Assembly (NCBI GenBank): GCA_902783445.1
Contig: CACZQX010000049.1
Location: 1 to 6,209, forward strand
Length of the DNA: 6,209 nucleotides
Source: an uncultured Lachnospiraceae bacterium
GTDB taxonomy: Bacteria > Bacillota > Clostridia > Lachnospirales > Lachnospiraceae
Reading direction: 5' to 3'
A program made the translations under genes and the position numbers. The notes under the pieces are model-generated. The model had not been told where the DNA came from, did no database searches, and was given only the letters and a program-made list of their open reading frames with translations. Positions 1 to 6,209 of this stretch are shown one piece after another (position 1 is the stretch's first letter; the number at the start of each line of letters is the position of its first letter).

Positions 1-31
1 CCAAACGCTCTTAAAATAAGGGTTTCGAAAT

Positions 32-38
32 AAGAGGA
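32..38 (+). promoter_or_regulatory. Ribosome binding site of the AraC-GH39 gene
   Basis: AAGAGGA lies 7 nt upstream of the ATG at 46. An in-frame TAA at 31-33 closes the frame just before it, so translation cannot start upstream and the ATG at 46 is the natural start. Bases 1-30 are AT-rich upstream DNA in which I see no convincing promoter hexamers. Confidence 0.75.
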
Positions 39-45
39 TAAAAAT

Positions 46-2445
46 ATGTTTTGTGACTTTTCAATTTTAAAGACCAATAATGAGCATGTACATTCGGATG
101 TGGAGCTTTTCTTCGTAGTAGACGGAGAAGTGGACTTTAGCATGGAAGGCAAGACCTACCTTCTGAAAAAAGACGATTTCCTAATAGTTAATGTTGATAC
201 CCTTCACGGATACAAGGCCAGAGGAGAATTGCTCACATTCTGTGTACACGTTCCTTATTCGGAACTGATACAGATGTTAAAAAAAGATATGGCGCTGTTT
301 TGGTGCAACACATCTGTGGAAAACAACGAATCTTGTGATGAAGTAAGGTCAATAATCAGAAAGTTGATTTGGGAAGAGTATAACAACAAAGGCCGTGACG
401 AAATATATGTAAACAGCCTCTATTATCAGATGCTGCACATTTTGACCCACGACTTCTTGGTTGACAAATCATCCGATCAGTTTGACAGAAAAACTCACAA
501 ATTTGATGAGAGAAAACAACAAATAGAGGAGTACATTAAGTACAATTACAACAAAAATATAAGCTTAAACGAGTTATCCAAAAAATTGTATTTATCAAAC
601 GCATATCTTTCAAAGTATATCAAAAAGCAATTTGGCTTAAGCTTTGTGGAATATGTTAATTCGGTAAGATTAAACAACTCGGTTCAACAGCTTTTATATT
701 CGGATACTTCCGTAGTAAGAATAGCTATGGACAACGGTTTTGCTTCCGCTGCGGCTTTTAACAAAACCTTTAAAGAAAAGTACGGTATGACACCGACGGT
801 TTTCAGAAAACAGTGGTTGGGAGAAGCGGACAAAAAGAGCAGAACAAGAGAAGAAGAGCAGGAAATCAGACAAAAGGTTAACAAGTTTTTTAAGGATAAT
901 CCAAAAGAAAAACCGGTTGACAATGAGTCTAACAGAAAGAGCGTTATCTTAACCGACCTTAAAAAAGAAGAGATAAAGCCAAGCTGGAATAAAATGATCA
1001 ACATCGGTTCGGCTATGGATTTGCTTAATTCAAACGTTCAAAAGCATCTGCTCTATCTCAAAAACAATCTTGGCTTTAAATACGTAAGATTTTGGGATTT
1101 GTATACTCCGGAAATGTACCTGATAAACAGGGATGGAGAAGAAACTTACAACTATGATAATTTGGACAGAATTATCGACTTCCTTTTGGAAAATGACTTA
1201 AAGCCTTATATGGAGCTTAGAGCAAAACCGAAAAAAATCGTAAGGAATGCAAGAACCGTTCTTCTTTATTCTCAAGCGCAAACCATTTCGGAGGATAAGA
1301 AAAACGTAGAAGCATTTTTCGGAAAGATGTTTCGCCACCTTGTAAACCGTTACCGCGTGGAAGAGGTGGAAACATGGTATTTCGAACTTTGGAAAACCGA
1401 GCTTGAAAAATACGTGGCAATGGACGAGGTTGCGGATAAGATGACTTCCGTTCCCATGTATATAGAACTTTTCGATTTTATTGCGGGAATCATTAAAAGA
1501 TATGTGCCGAACGTCAAATTCGGTGGAGGCGGATTCGGACTTCGCTACGGTGAGGATATTTTCAGAGAAATCCTTTCACAGTGGAAGAAAAAGAAAAATC
1601 AGCCATATTTCATATCGATTTACTGTTATCCTTACACACCTGAGGTAGGTGAAGGAAAAAATCAGTCCATGGACTCAAACATAATAGTAAACAGCATTGA
1701 AACCTGTAAAAGAATCATAAAAGAAGAAAAGTTTGATGCAAAAGAGTTTCATGTAACGGAATGGAACTTTTCCGTATCAAATAGAAATGTCTTAAACGAT
1801 CATGTTATGAAAGGCGCATATTTGGTTAAGAATATGTCGGATTGCATAAACGGCGTCGACCTTATGGGTTATTGGACCGGATCTGATTTATACGGAAATT
1901 ACTACGATACGGATAAGCTCTTAAACGGATGTGGCGGTCTGCTTACAAAGGACGGAATTCCAAAGCCCGCATATTATGCCTTTGAATTTATGAACAGGCT
2001 TGGAAAGTATCTTTATAAGCGGGGTGACAACTATGTTATCAGCGGAAACGGCGGCGGTAACTGGAGAATTTTGTGCCACAATCTGAAGAAACTGGATTAC
2101 CATTACGGTTTGCAGTTTGAGGACGAACTTACATTGGACAATGTGGGTAATGTCTTTACGGACAACAAAAGGCAATATATTCATTTTGAACTTCCGGCCT
2201 TAAAGGAAGGCAATTATTTGATAAGAACCTATAGTGTAAACAAAGGATTCGGAAGTATTCAGGACGAATGGATTTCCATGTCCGAGCCTGAGGAACTGCG
2301 TCCCGAGGATTTGAAATACCTGACGCGAATCACAACCCCTCACATGGTTTTGGAAACTCAGGAGTCAAAAAACGGAAAAGTAAATGTGGACATAGTTTTA
2401 GAGCCAAATGAGATAAAATTTATTCATGTTGTATACAGGCTCTAA
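46..2445 (+). CDS. AraC-family regulator fused to a C-terminal GH39 (beta-xylosidase-like) domain
   Basis: Predicted cytoplasmic one-component sugar sensor and transcription factor of 799 residues, with no signal peptide or membrane segment. Residues about 10-80 form an AraC-type cupin (H14-x-H16, E20, then D-T-L-H54). Residues about 160-257 are a two-helix-turn-helix AraC domain: first HTH about 174-194 (LNELSKKLYLSNAYLSKYI), second about 223-243, ending in the family Y-G-M-T-P and F-R-K sequence at 246-255. A charged linker (258-305) leads to a GH39 TIM-barrel-like region: G-F-K-Y-V-R-F (to 349), W-Y-F-E-L-W (444-449), V-T-E572-W-N, Y609-W-T-G-S-D and G-I-P-K-P-A-Y-Y-A-F, then a beta-sandwich tail. 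E572 fits the nucleophile, but the acid/base motif W-N-E-P is W449-K-T-E, so glycosidase activity is doubtful. It lies directly upstream of a sugar ABC importer that it probably controls. The domain calls are secure; the ligand (perhaps xylose or a xyloside) and the target promoter are inferred. Confidence 0.93.
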   Translation: MFCDFSILKTNNEHVHSDVELFFVVDGEVDFSMEGKTYLLKKDDFLIVNVDTLHGYKARGELLTFCVHVPYSELIQMLKKDMALFWCNTSVENNESCDEVRSIIRKLIWEEYNNKGRDEIYVNSLYYQMLHILTHDFLVDKSSDQFDRKTHKFDERKQQIEEYIKYNYNKNISLNELSKKLYLSNAYLSKYIKKQFGLSFVEYVNSVRLNNSVQQLLYSDTSVVRIAMDNGFASAAAFNKTFKEKYGMTPTVFRKQWLGEADKKSRTREEEQEIRQKVNKFFKDNPKEKPVDNESNRKSVILTDLKKEEIKPSWNKMINIGSAMDLLNSNVQKHLLYLKNNLGFKYVRFWDLYTPEMYLINRDGEETYNYDNLDRIIDFLLENDLKPYMELRAKPKKIVRNARTVLLYSQAQTISEDKKNVEAFFGKMFRHLVNRYRVEEVETWYFELWKTELEKYVAMDEVADKMTSVPMYIELFDFIAGIIKRYVPNVKFGGGGFGLRYGEDIFREILSQWKKKKNQPYFISIYCYPYTPEVGEGKNQSMDSNIIVNSIETCKRIIKEEKFDAKEFHVTEWNFSVSNRNVLNDHVMKGAYLVKNMSDCINGVDLMGYWTGSDLYGNYYDTDKLLNGCGGLLTKDGIPKPAYYAFEFMNRLGKYLYKRGDNYVISGNGGGNWRILCHNLKKLDYHYGLQFEDELTLDNVGNVFTDNKRQYIHFELPALKEGNYLIRTYSVNKGFGSIQDEWISMSEPEELRPEDLKYLTRITTPHMVLETQESKNGKVNVDIVLEPNEIKFIHVVYRL

Positions 2446-2458
2446 GTCAAAAAACAAA

Positions 2459-2483
2459 AAAAGGCAATTAAAATTTGTCTTTT
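2459..2483 (+). terminator. Weak hairpin after the regulator gene, possible terminator
   Basis: AAAAGGCAA at 2459-2467 can pair over 9 bp, including one G-U, with TTGTCTTTT at 2475-2483 around a 7-nt loop. It starts 13 nt after the regulator stop. The stem has only two G-C pairs and the U-run lies within the stem rather than after it, so termination would be weak. Partial readthrough into the importer genes is possible. Confidence 0.3.
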
Positions 2484-2519
2484 ATAGTTAAAAATTTATC
2501 AAGCTTTTAAAAAACGCAA

Positions 2520-2535
2520 AAAACAAATTTGTTTT
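2520..2535. promoter_or_regulatory. Perfect 16-bp palindrome, candidate operator
   Basis: AAAACAAATTTGTTTT is a perfect inverted repeat of two 8-bp arms with no spacer. Its centre is about 50 bp upstream of the TATAAT at 2574, near -58 if transcription starts about 7 nt after that hexamer. That is a plausible site for a transcription factor. It does not resemble a CcpA cre site (no central CG) and has no U-run that would suggest a terminator. The binding protein is unknown; AraC proteins more often use direct repeats, so the neighbouring regulator is only one candidate. Confidence 0.35.
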
Positions 2536-2542
2536 ATGGCAA

Positions 2543-2556
2543 AAAGTTTAAAGTTT
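2543..2556 (+). repeat. Tandem heptamer AAAGTTT x2 upstream of the importer promoter
   Basis: Two exact copies of AAAGTTT run head to tail at 2543-2549 and 2550-2556 and cover the place where a -35 hexamer would lie. AraC-type activators often bind direct repeats near -35, which makes this a candidate contact site. The repeat is short and AT-rich, so chance is a real alternative. Confidence 0.3.
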
Positions 2557-2557
2557 A

Positions 2558-2571
2558 TTAAAGGCCTTAAA
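2558..2571. promoter_or_regulatory. Imperfect palindrome around AAGGCCTT in the promoter spacer
   Basis: TTAAAGGCCTTAAA is symmetric except for one A-A mismatch per arm and lies immediately upstream of the TATAAT. GGCC is the only G+C-rich patch in the surrounding DNA. Its position between the -35 and -10 regions would suit a repressor or MerR-like site, but no specific protein can be named. Confidence 0.22.
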
Positions 2572-2573
2572 AG

Positions 2574-2579
2574 TATAAT
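2574..2579 (+). promoter_or_regulatory. -10 hexamer of the importer operon promoter
   Basis: A perfect TATAAT lies 32 nt before the ATPase gene start. No good TTGACA lies at the right spacing: the position 17 bp upstream reads AAGTTT. A strong -10 with a poor -35 is typical of an activator-dependent promoter, which fits the AraC-type gene next door. The implied 5' leader is only about 25 nt, too short for a riboswitch. Confidence 0.5.
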
Positions 2580-2596
2580 CATCATGTAGTTAAGAA

Positions 2597-2604
2597 GAGG
2601 AGGT
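2597..2604 (+). promoter_or_regulatory. Ribosome binding site fixing the ATPase start at GTG 2612
   Basis: GAGGAGGT is a near-perfect Shine-Dalgarno sequence. An in-frame GTG at 2603 lies inside it and cannot be the start; the next in-frame GTG at 2612 is 8 nt downstream of the AGGAGG core, which is ideal spacing. Confidence 0.8.
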
Positions 2605-2611
2605 GCCGGTT

Positions 2612-4102
2612 GTGGAAATTTTAAGTTTAAATAATATAACTAAAGATTACCCTGGCGTAAAGGCACTTGACGATGTTTCGATTTCATTTGAAAAGGGAGA
2701 GGTTCACGCACTGGTAGGAGAAAACGGTGCCGGAAAATCAACATTTATCAAAACAATTTCCGGAGCTATAGAACCTACAAGTGGAACAATTGTATTTGAA
2801 GGAAAAGAGTATGATTATCTTACACCTTCGAAGTCGATAGAATTGGGTATAGCAGTGGTTTATCAGGAACTCATTCAGTTTGAAGCAATGAGCGTTGTGG
2901 ACAACATCTTTATGGGTATGAGCGACAAAGAAAAAATGGTTCTTGATAAAAAAGACAGATTTAAAAGAGCGAAAGAGCTTTTAGAGATATTTGACGCTGA
3001 GTTTTCACCAAATGACTTGATTAGAGATTTATCTGTTGCAAACAGGCAGATTGTAGAGCTTGCAAAAGCCGTGGTTATGAACGCAAAGGTTGTAATCATG
3101 GATGAGCCGACTGCGGCCATTACCGTTGCGGAGCAAGAAAAACTCTATAAGCTTGTTCATAAGTTGAAAAACGATGGAATAACGGTTATTTATATTTCTC
3201 ACAGACTTAGCGAACTGTTCCTTATTTGCGACAGAGTATCGGTCCTTAGAGATGGAAAATTCATTACAACAATGAATATTAGCGAAACCGATCAGGATGA
3301 CCTTATTAAACATATGGTAGGTAGAGAGCTTGGAAACACATATCCCGAGAAAAAACCCGCAAGCGAGGAAGTGGTGCTTGAGGTTGAAAATGTTACGGGT
3401 AACGGTGTTCACGATATTAGCTTTAAACTCCATAAAGGAGAGATTTTGGGCTTTGCCGGACTTGTAGGTGCCGGAAGAACGGAGCTTATGCATGTAATAT
3501 ACGGTGCAGCAAAGAAAACATCCGGAAAAATCATCAAAAACGGAAAAGAATGTCATTATAAACTGCCGTCTCATGCAGTTAAAGACGGAATAGGTCTTAT
3601 TCCGGAAGACAGAAAATTCCAGGGATGTTTTGTGGACAAACCGATTGACTGGAATATTGCAATTTCAAATATGGATGCAATTTCAAGTAAATCAGGTATT
3701 ATTTCAACAAAAAAAGAAGAGGAAATAGCGGTAAAATACAGAGACAGAATGAGAATAAAAACTCCTTACCTGAGTCAGCTGGCAAACAATCTTTCAGGTG
3801 GTAACCAGCAGAAAGTCGTTATCGCAAAGGTATTGGCAGCCGATCCGGACATTCTTATATTTGATGAACCTACAAGAGGTATTGATATCGGTGCCAGGCG
3901 AGAAATCTACGAGCTAATGAATGAACTTGCAGAGAGCGGCAAATCAATCATTATGGTTTCTTCCGATATGGAAGAACTTTTGGGAATGAGCGAAAGACTC
4001 ATCGTTCTTTATGAAGGAAACCAGATGGGTGAGTTGAAAAAAGAAGATTTTACACAGGAAAGAGTCCTGAGCTTAGCATCAGGTATTAGGGAGGACGCAT
4101 AA
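2612..4102 (+). CDS. Sugar ABC transporter ATP-binding protein, double ATPase of the RbsA/XylG/MglA class
   Basis: Cytoplasmic ATPase of 496 residues that powers a CUT2-class monosaccharide importer; both nucleotide-binding domains are in one chain, as is usual for this class. Domain 1 has Walker A G36-E-N-G-A-G-K-S, signature L140-S-V-A-N-R-Q, Walker B V-V-I-M-D164-E-P-T and H-loop His197. Domain 2 has the degenerate P-loop G286-A-G-R-T-E normal for this family, signature L394-S-G-G-N-Q-Q, Walker B I-L-I-F-D418-E-P-T-R-G-I-D, and S-S-D in place of the H-loop His, so ATP hydrolysis should occur mainly at one composite site. The start is GTG 2612, set by the Shine-Dalgarno. The permease gene begins 2 nt after the stop, indicating one operon and coupled translation. 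Family assignment is secure; ribose, xylose, galactose, arabinose or inositol cannot be told apart from this protein. Confidence 0.95.
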   Translation: MEILSLNNITKDYPGVKALDDVSISFEKGEVHALVGENGAGKSTFIKTISGAIEPTSGTIVFEGKEYDYLTPSKSIELGIAVVYQELIQFEAMSVVDNIFMGMSDKEKMVLDKKDRFKRAKELLEIFDAEFSPNDLIRDLSVANRQIVELAKAVVMNAKVVIMDEPTAAITVAEQEKLYKLVHKLKNDGITVIYISHRLSELFLICDRVSVLRDGKFITTMNISETDQDDLIKHMVGRELGNTYPEKKPASEEVVLEVENVTGNGVHDISFKLHKGEILGFAGLVGAGRTELMHVIYGAAKKTSGKIIKNGKECHYKLPSHAVKDGIGLIPEDRKFQGCFVDKPIDWNIAISNMDAISSKSGIISTKKEEEIAVKYRDRMRIKTPYLSQLANNLSGGNQQKVVIAKVLAADPDILIFDEPTRGIDIGARREIYELMNELAESGKSIIMVSSDMEELLGMSERLIVLYEGNQMGELKKEDFTQERVLSLASGIREDA

Positions 4103-4104
4103 AA

Positions 4105-5058
4105 ATGGCTTTAACAAAGAAAAAAAACGTAGGTGAGATTCTTACAGATTTAGCCTTGCCTATTTTGCTTGTTGGTTTGATTATATTCTTCAGCATAATG
4201 TCTGAAAATTTCTTTACACCACTTAACCTTACAAACATTCTTGTTCAGAATGTTCACGTTGCGGTAGTTTCGGCAGCGGTAATGATTATCATGATCAGTG
4301 GTGGTTGTGACTTGTCAATCGGTTATCAGATGTCTGTTGCGGCAGTACTTGTAACAAAGCTTATGAGCGTATACGGATTAAATCCTCTTCTCGGATCGAT
4401 TATCGCAGTAGCCCTTTGTAGTGCACTCGGATGCTTTAACGGTATCATGGCACTAAAGTTAAAGAGTCACACAATGATAGTAACCTTGGGTACCATGGCG
4501 ATATTCCAGGGTATATCATTCCTTATCAGTGGATCTAAAACATTCCACAACCTTCCAACATCATTCATGATTTTGGGACAGGGTAAAATCGGACCTATTC
4601 CAATCAACGTAATCGTAATGGTTGTTATCTTGGTAGGTATCGGTTTTGTAATGCAAAAAACAAAAGTCGGCCGAAAAGTTTATGCGGCGGGTGACAACCC
4701 GGAAGCTGCAAGACTTGCAGGTCTTAACGTAGGAAGAATTAAGGTTCTTTCATTTACAATAGCAGGTATTTTCGTAGGTATTGGTGCGCTCCTTCTTGCA
4801 TCACGTGCAGGTTCGGCAGACTCATCAACCGGTACGGGTATTGAGTTTACGGGTATCACAGCCTGTGTACTTTCGGGTGTAGCCTTAAAAGGTGGTGAAG
4901 GTACACTTTGGAAAGTTATAGTTGCTGTATTTGTACTCGGTGTACTTGCAAACGGTATGCAGCTTATTAACCTCGGAACATATCCACAGTACATCGCAAA
5001 AGGTGCGATAATGCTTATCTCACTTTACCTTACTAACAGGAACGCAAAGGCTATGTAA
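4105..5058 (+). CDS. Sugar ABC transporter permease, RbsC/XylH class
   Basis: Integral membrane protein of 317 residues, the usual length for the BPD_transp_2 (PF02653) permeases that form the channel of ribose/xylose-type importers as a homodimer. I see 8-10 hydrophobic segments, approximately 16-33, 50-66, 73-90, 94-116, 122-141, 165-184, 214-234, 250-262, 272-291 and 295-311. Diagnostic motifs are S-G-G-C-D69-L-S-I-G after the second segment and the cytoplasmic loop A-A-G-D197-N-P-E-A-A-R-L-A-G, which contacts the ATPase. The ATG at 4105 has AGGGAGG at 4088-4094, within the end of the ATPase gene. The short charged C-terminus is normal. Nothing is missing, and substrate specificity is not readable here. 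Confidence 0.94.
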   Translation: MALTKKKNVGEILTDLALPILLVGLIIFFSIMSENFFTPLNLTNILVQNVHVAVVSAAVMIIMISGGCDLSIGYQMSVAAVLVTKLMSVYGLNPLLGSIIAVALCSALGCFNGIMALKLKSHTMIVTLGTMAIFQGISFLISGSKTFHNLPTSFMILGQGKIGPIPINVIVMVVILVGIGFVMQKTKVGRKVYAAGDNPEAARLAGLNVGRIKVLSFTIAGIFVGIGALLLASRAGSADSSTGTGIEFTGITACVLSGVALKGGEGTLWKVIVAVFVLGVLANGMQLINLGTYPQYIAKGAIMLISLYLTNRNAKAM

Positions 5059-5105
5059 TGTTAAAAGGTCGCGCAAAGTGGCTTAAATATATTATAGAAA
5101 AATAT

Positions 5106-5111
5106 GGAGGA
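5106..5111 (+). promoter_or_regulatory. Ribosome binding site fixing the binding-protein start at ATG 5121
   Basis: GGAGGA lies 9 nt upstream of the ATG at 5121. An upstream in-frame ATG at 5058 overlaps the permease stop (TAATG) and would add 21 residues before the signal peptide. It has no comparable Shine-Dalgarno, so 5121 is preferred. Confidence 0.75.
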
Positions 5112-5120
5112 AAAAAGGAA

Positions 5121-6155
5121 ATGAAAAAAATGAAAAAGTTATTCGCATTGTTGCTTGTAGTAACAGTCATGAGCCTTGCACTTGTGGGTTGTGACAAAGG
5201 CGGAGATGCAGGCGGTGGCAAAAAAGTAGGTTTTGTAACATTTGGTCTTGGAGGAGATTTCTTCCAGGCACTTGCAGATGAATTCGTAACAGTATTTGAA
5301 GGCGCAGGTTGGTCAGCATCATATGCTGATGGTTCATTCGACCCAACAAAACAGATTGAAGCAGCAGAAAACTTCATCGCTCAGGGAGTTGATGTACTCT
5401 TTATCTGGTCAGTTGCTCCTGAAGCAATGGATTCAACAATCCAGAAAGCAATGGATGCAGGTATCAAAGTTATCGCTTTCGTAGCACCAACATCTCAGTA
5501 TGATGCACTTATGGTATCTGATGATGCAGAACTTGCAGACAGCATGGCAAAAATGGCAGCAGCATGGATTGATGAAGCTTACGCAGATGCAGCAGACGGT
5601 TCTGTTCCTGTAGCAGTATTCTCTGAAAGAGATGCAGATACAGGTGTTATCCAGGCAGATGAACTCTTAAAGATTGCTGAGTTTTCAAAGAAAGTAGATC
5701 CTAATGCAGTTAAAGAAGTAGCTTGTACAGCTGAAGATATTTCAACAGGTCAGGCTGCTATGGAAAACTTAAATACAACAAACCCTGAAATCAAAGTATT
5801 CTTGACAGCACACAATGCTATTGCTCAGGGTATCAACAGCTTCTTCACAGGCGTTAGCTCACCTGTAACAGACTTTACAGGATATGGCATCTTCGCAATT
5901 AACGGTGATGATGCATCAGCAAACCTTATTAAAGATTCTATCGATGGTAAAACACCTTTCAGAGGCATGGTTCTTACAGGTTCTGTAAATGATACAGCCA
6001 ATGAAATGCTTGAAGTAGCTACAGGTATCATGGATGGAACACTTGAAGCAGGTCATGTTCAGAAGGCAGGTACAATCTTCGTTAACGCTCAGACAGTTGA
6101 TGAATACCTTTCAACAGGATATGTTGATCCTTCAAACCTTGATTTTTTGAAATAA
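5121..6155 (+). CDS. Sugar ABC transporter substrate-binding lipoprotein, RbsB-like
   Basis: Extracellular, membrane-anchored sugar receptor of 344 residues from the preferred start. It begins M-K-K-M-K-K, has a hydrophobic core (7-22) and a lipobox L-V-G-C24, followed by a Gly/Asp/Lys linker, so it should be cleaved by signal peptidase II and lipidated at C24. Residues from about 36 form a type I periplasmic-binding-protein fold (Peripla_BP_4, PF13407): K-K-V-G-F-V-T near the start of the first lobe, Q-G-V-D-V-L-F-I-W in the middle, and A-I-N-G-D263-D in the second lobe, a usual ligand-contact loop. It is the last of the three importer genes, 62 nt after the permease stop. All 23 threonines use ACA, and Ala and Ser strongly favour GCA and TCA, suggesting high expression. 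The family is clear; the ligand is unknown. Confidence 0.94.
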   Translation: MKKMKKLFALLLVVTVMSLALVGCDKGGDAGGGKKVGFVTFGLGGDFFQALADEFVTVFEGAGWSASYADGSFDPTKQIEAAENFIAQGVDVLFIWSVAPEAMDSTIQKAMDAGIKVIAFVAPTSQYDALMVSDDAELADSMAKMAAAWIDEAYADAADGSVPVAVFSERDADTGVIQADELLKIAEFSKKVDPNAVKEVACTAEDISTGQAAMENLNTTNPEIKVFLTAHNAIAQGINSFFTGVSSPVTDFTGYGIFAINGDDASANLIKDSIDGKTPFRGMVLTGSVNDTANEMLEVATGIMDGTLEAGHVQKAGTIFVNAQTVDEYLSTGYVDPSNLDFLK

Positions 6156-6209
6156 GATAATTTATTGTTAATAAATGTAATTTCAACCTTTTTAGGATGC
6201 TTAGGGTGC
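6156..6209. other. Short downstream tail without a gene
   Basis: These 54 bases follow the binding-protein stop. They contain ATTTATT-GTT-AATAAAT (6160-6176), an all-A/T 7-bp stem with a 3-nt loop. It lacks G-C pairs and is not followed directly by a U-run, so it is not a convincing terminator. The CTTTTTAGG further on has no matching stem. Whether the operon continues with sugar-catabolic genes cannot be seen. Confidence 0.5.

Noticed and set aside
2603..2611. GTG at 2603 as the ATPase start
   Set aside because: It lies within the AGGAGGT Shine-Dalgarno itself; GTG 2612 has ideal spacing and gives the normal family N-terminus.
2446..2611. Riboswitch or small RNA in the spacer
   Set aside because: No G+C-containing multi-stem structure or conserved aptamer is visible, and the leader after the TATAAT is only about 25 nt.
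3446..3484. Degenerate P-loop in the second ATPase domain (G-A-G-R-T-E), seemingly a mutation
   Set aside because: This form is normal for the RbsA/XylG/MglA double ATPases and does not indicate a broken gene.
3029..3574. 181-codon open frame on the minus strand inside the ATPase gene
   Set aside because: The + strand carries clear ATPase motifs across the whole stretch; the reverse frame has no ribosome binding site or recognisable domain. The other antisense open frames in the window were dismissed for the same reason.
5058..5120. N-terminal extension of the binding protein from ATG 5058
   Set aside because: It would place 21 charged or mixed residues before a complete lipoprotein signal peptide and has no good ribosome binding site of its own, whereas 5121 does.
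5296..5484. 62-codon + strand frame inside the binding-protein gene
   Set aside because: Low-complexity out-of-frame translation of a gene rich in GCA and ACA codons, with no independent start signal.
6160..6176. ATTTATT-GTT-AATAAAT hairpin as the operon terminator
   Set aside because: An all-A/T stem with no immediate U-run is too weak for intrinsic termination.
1..6209. CRISPR array, insertion sequence, tRNA/rRNA gene, toxin-antitoxin or phage-defence system
   Set aside because: No spaced repeats, transposase, RNA-gene signature or defence domains were found; the window is fully explained by a regulator and a sugar importer.

Overview
The window is AT-rich, with A/U-rich gene spacers and strong AGGAGG-type ribosome binding sites. 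The proteins resemble those of anaerobic Clostridia, most likely Lachnospiraceae of the Butyrivibrio/Roseburia type. This placement rests on protein style and gene organisation, because the window has no rRNA or other marker gene. All four genes lie on the + strand and look intact.

Layout: (1) 46-2445 encodes a 799-residue AraC-type transcription factor whose DNA-binding domain sits in the middle of the chain, followed by a full-length domain related to family 39 glycoside hydrolases (GH39). (2) 2446-2611 is a 166-bp AT-rich spacer with a weak hairpin, a perfect 16-bp palindrome, a tandem heptamer, a second imperfect palindrome and a consensus TATAAT. It is probably the controlled promoter of the downstream genes. 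(3) 2612-4102, 4105-5058 and 5121-6155 form a compact ATPase-permease-binding protein operon for a ribose/xylose/galactose-class sugar ABC importer, in the same A-C-B order as E. coli rbsACB. (4) 6156-6209 is a short tail with no recognisable gene.

Inferred working model: the binding lipoprotein captures a sugar outside the cell, the permease and double ATPase import it, and the cytoplasmic AraC-GH39 protein senses a sugar or glycoside and controls the importer promoter. The regulator's GH39 domain keeps the fold and the nucleophile-position Glu, but the usual W-N-E-P acid/base motif reads W-K-T-E, and two other motif positions that normally carry His are changed. It may therefore be a sugar-sensing pseudoenzyme rather than the beta-xylosidase that automatic annotation would call. 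That is the main point of interest. The transporter itself is ordinary, and its substrate cannot be fixed from sequence alone.
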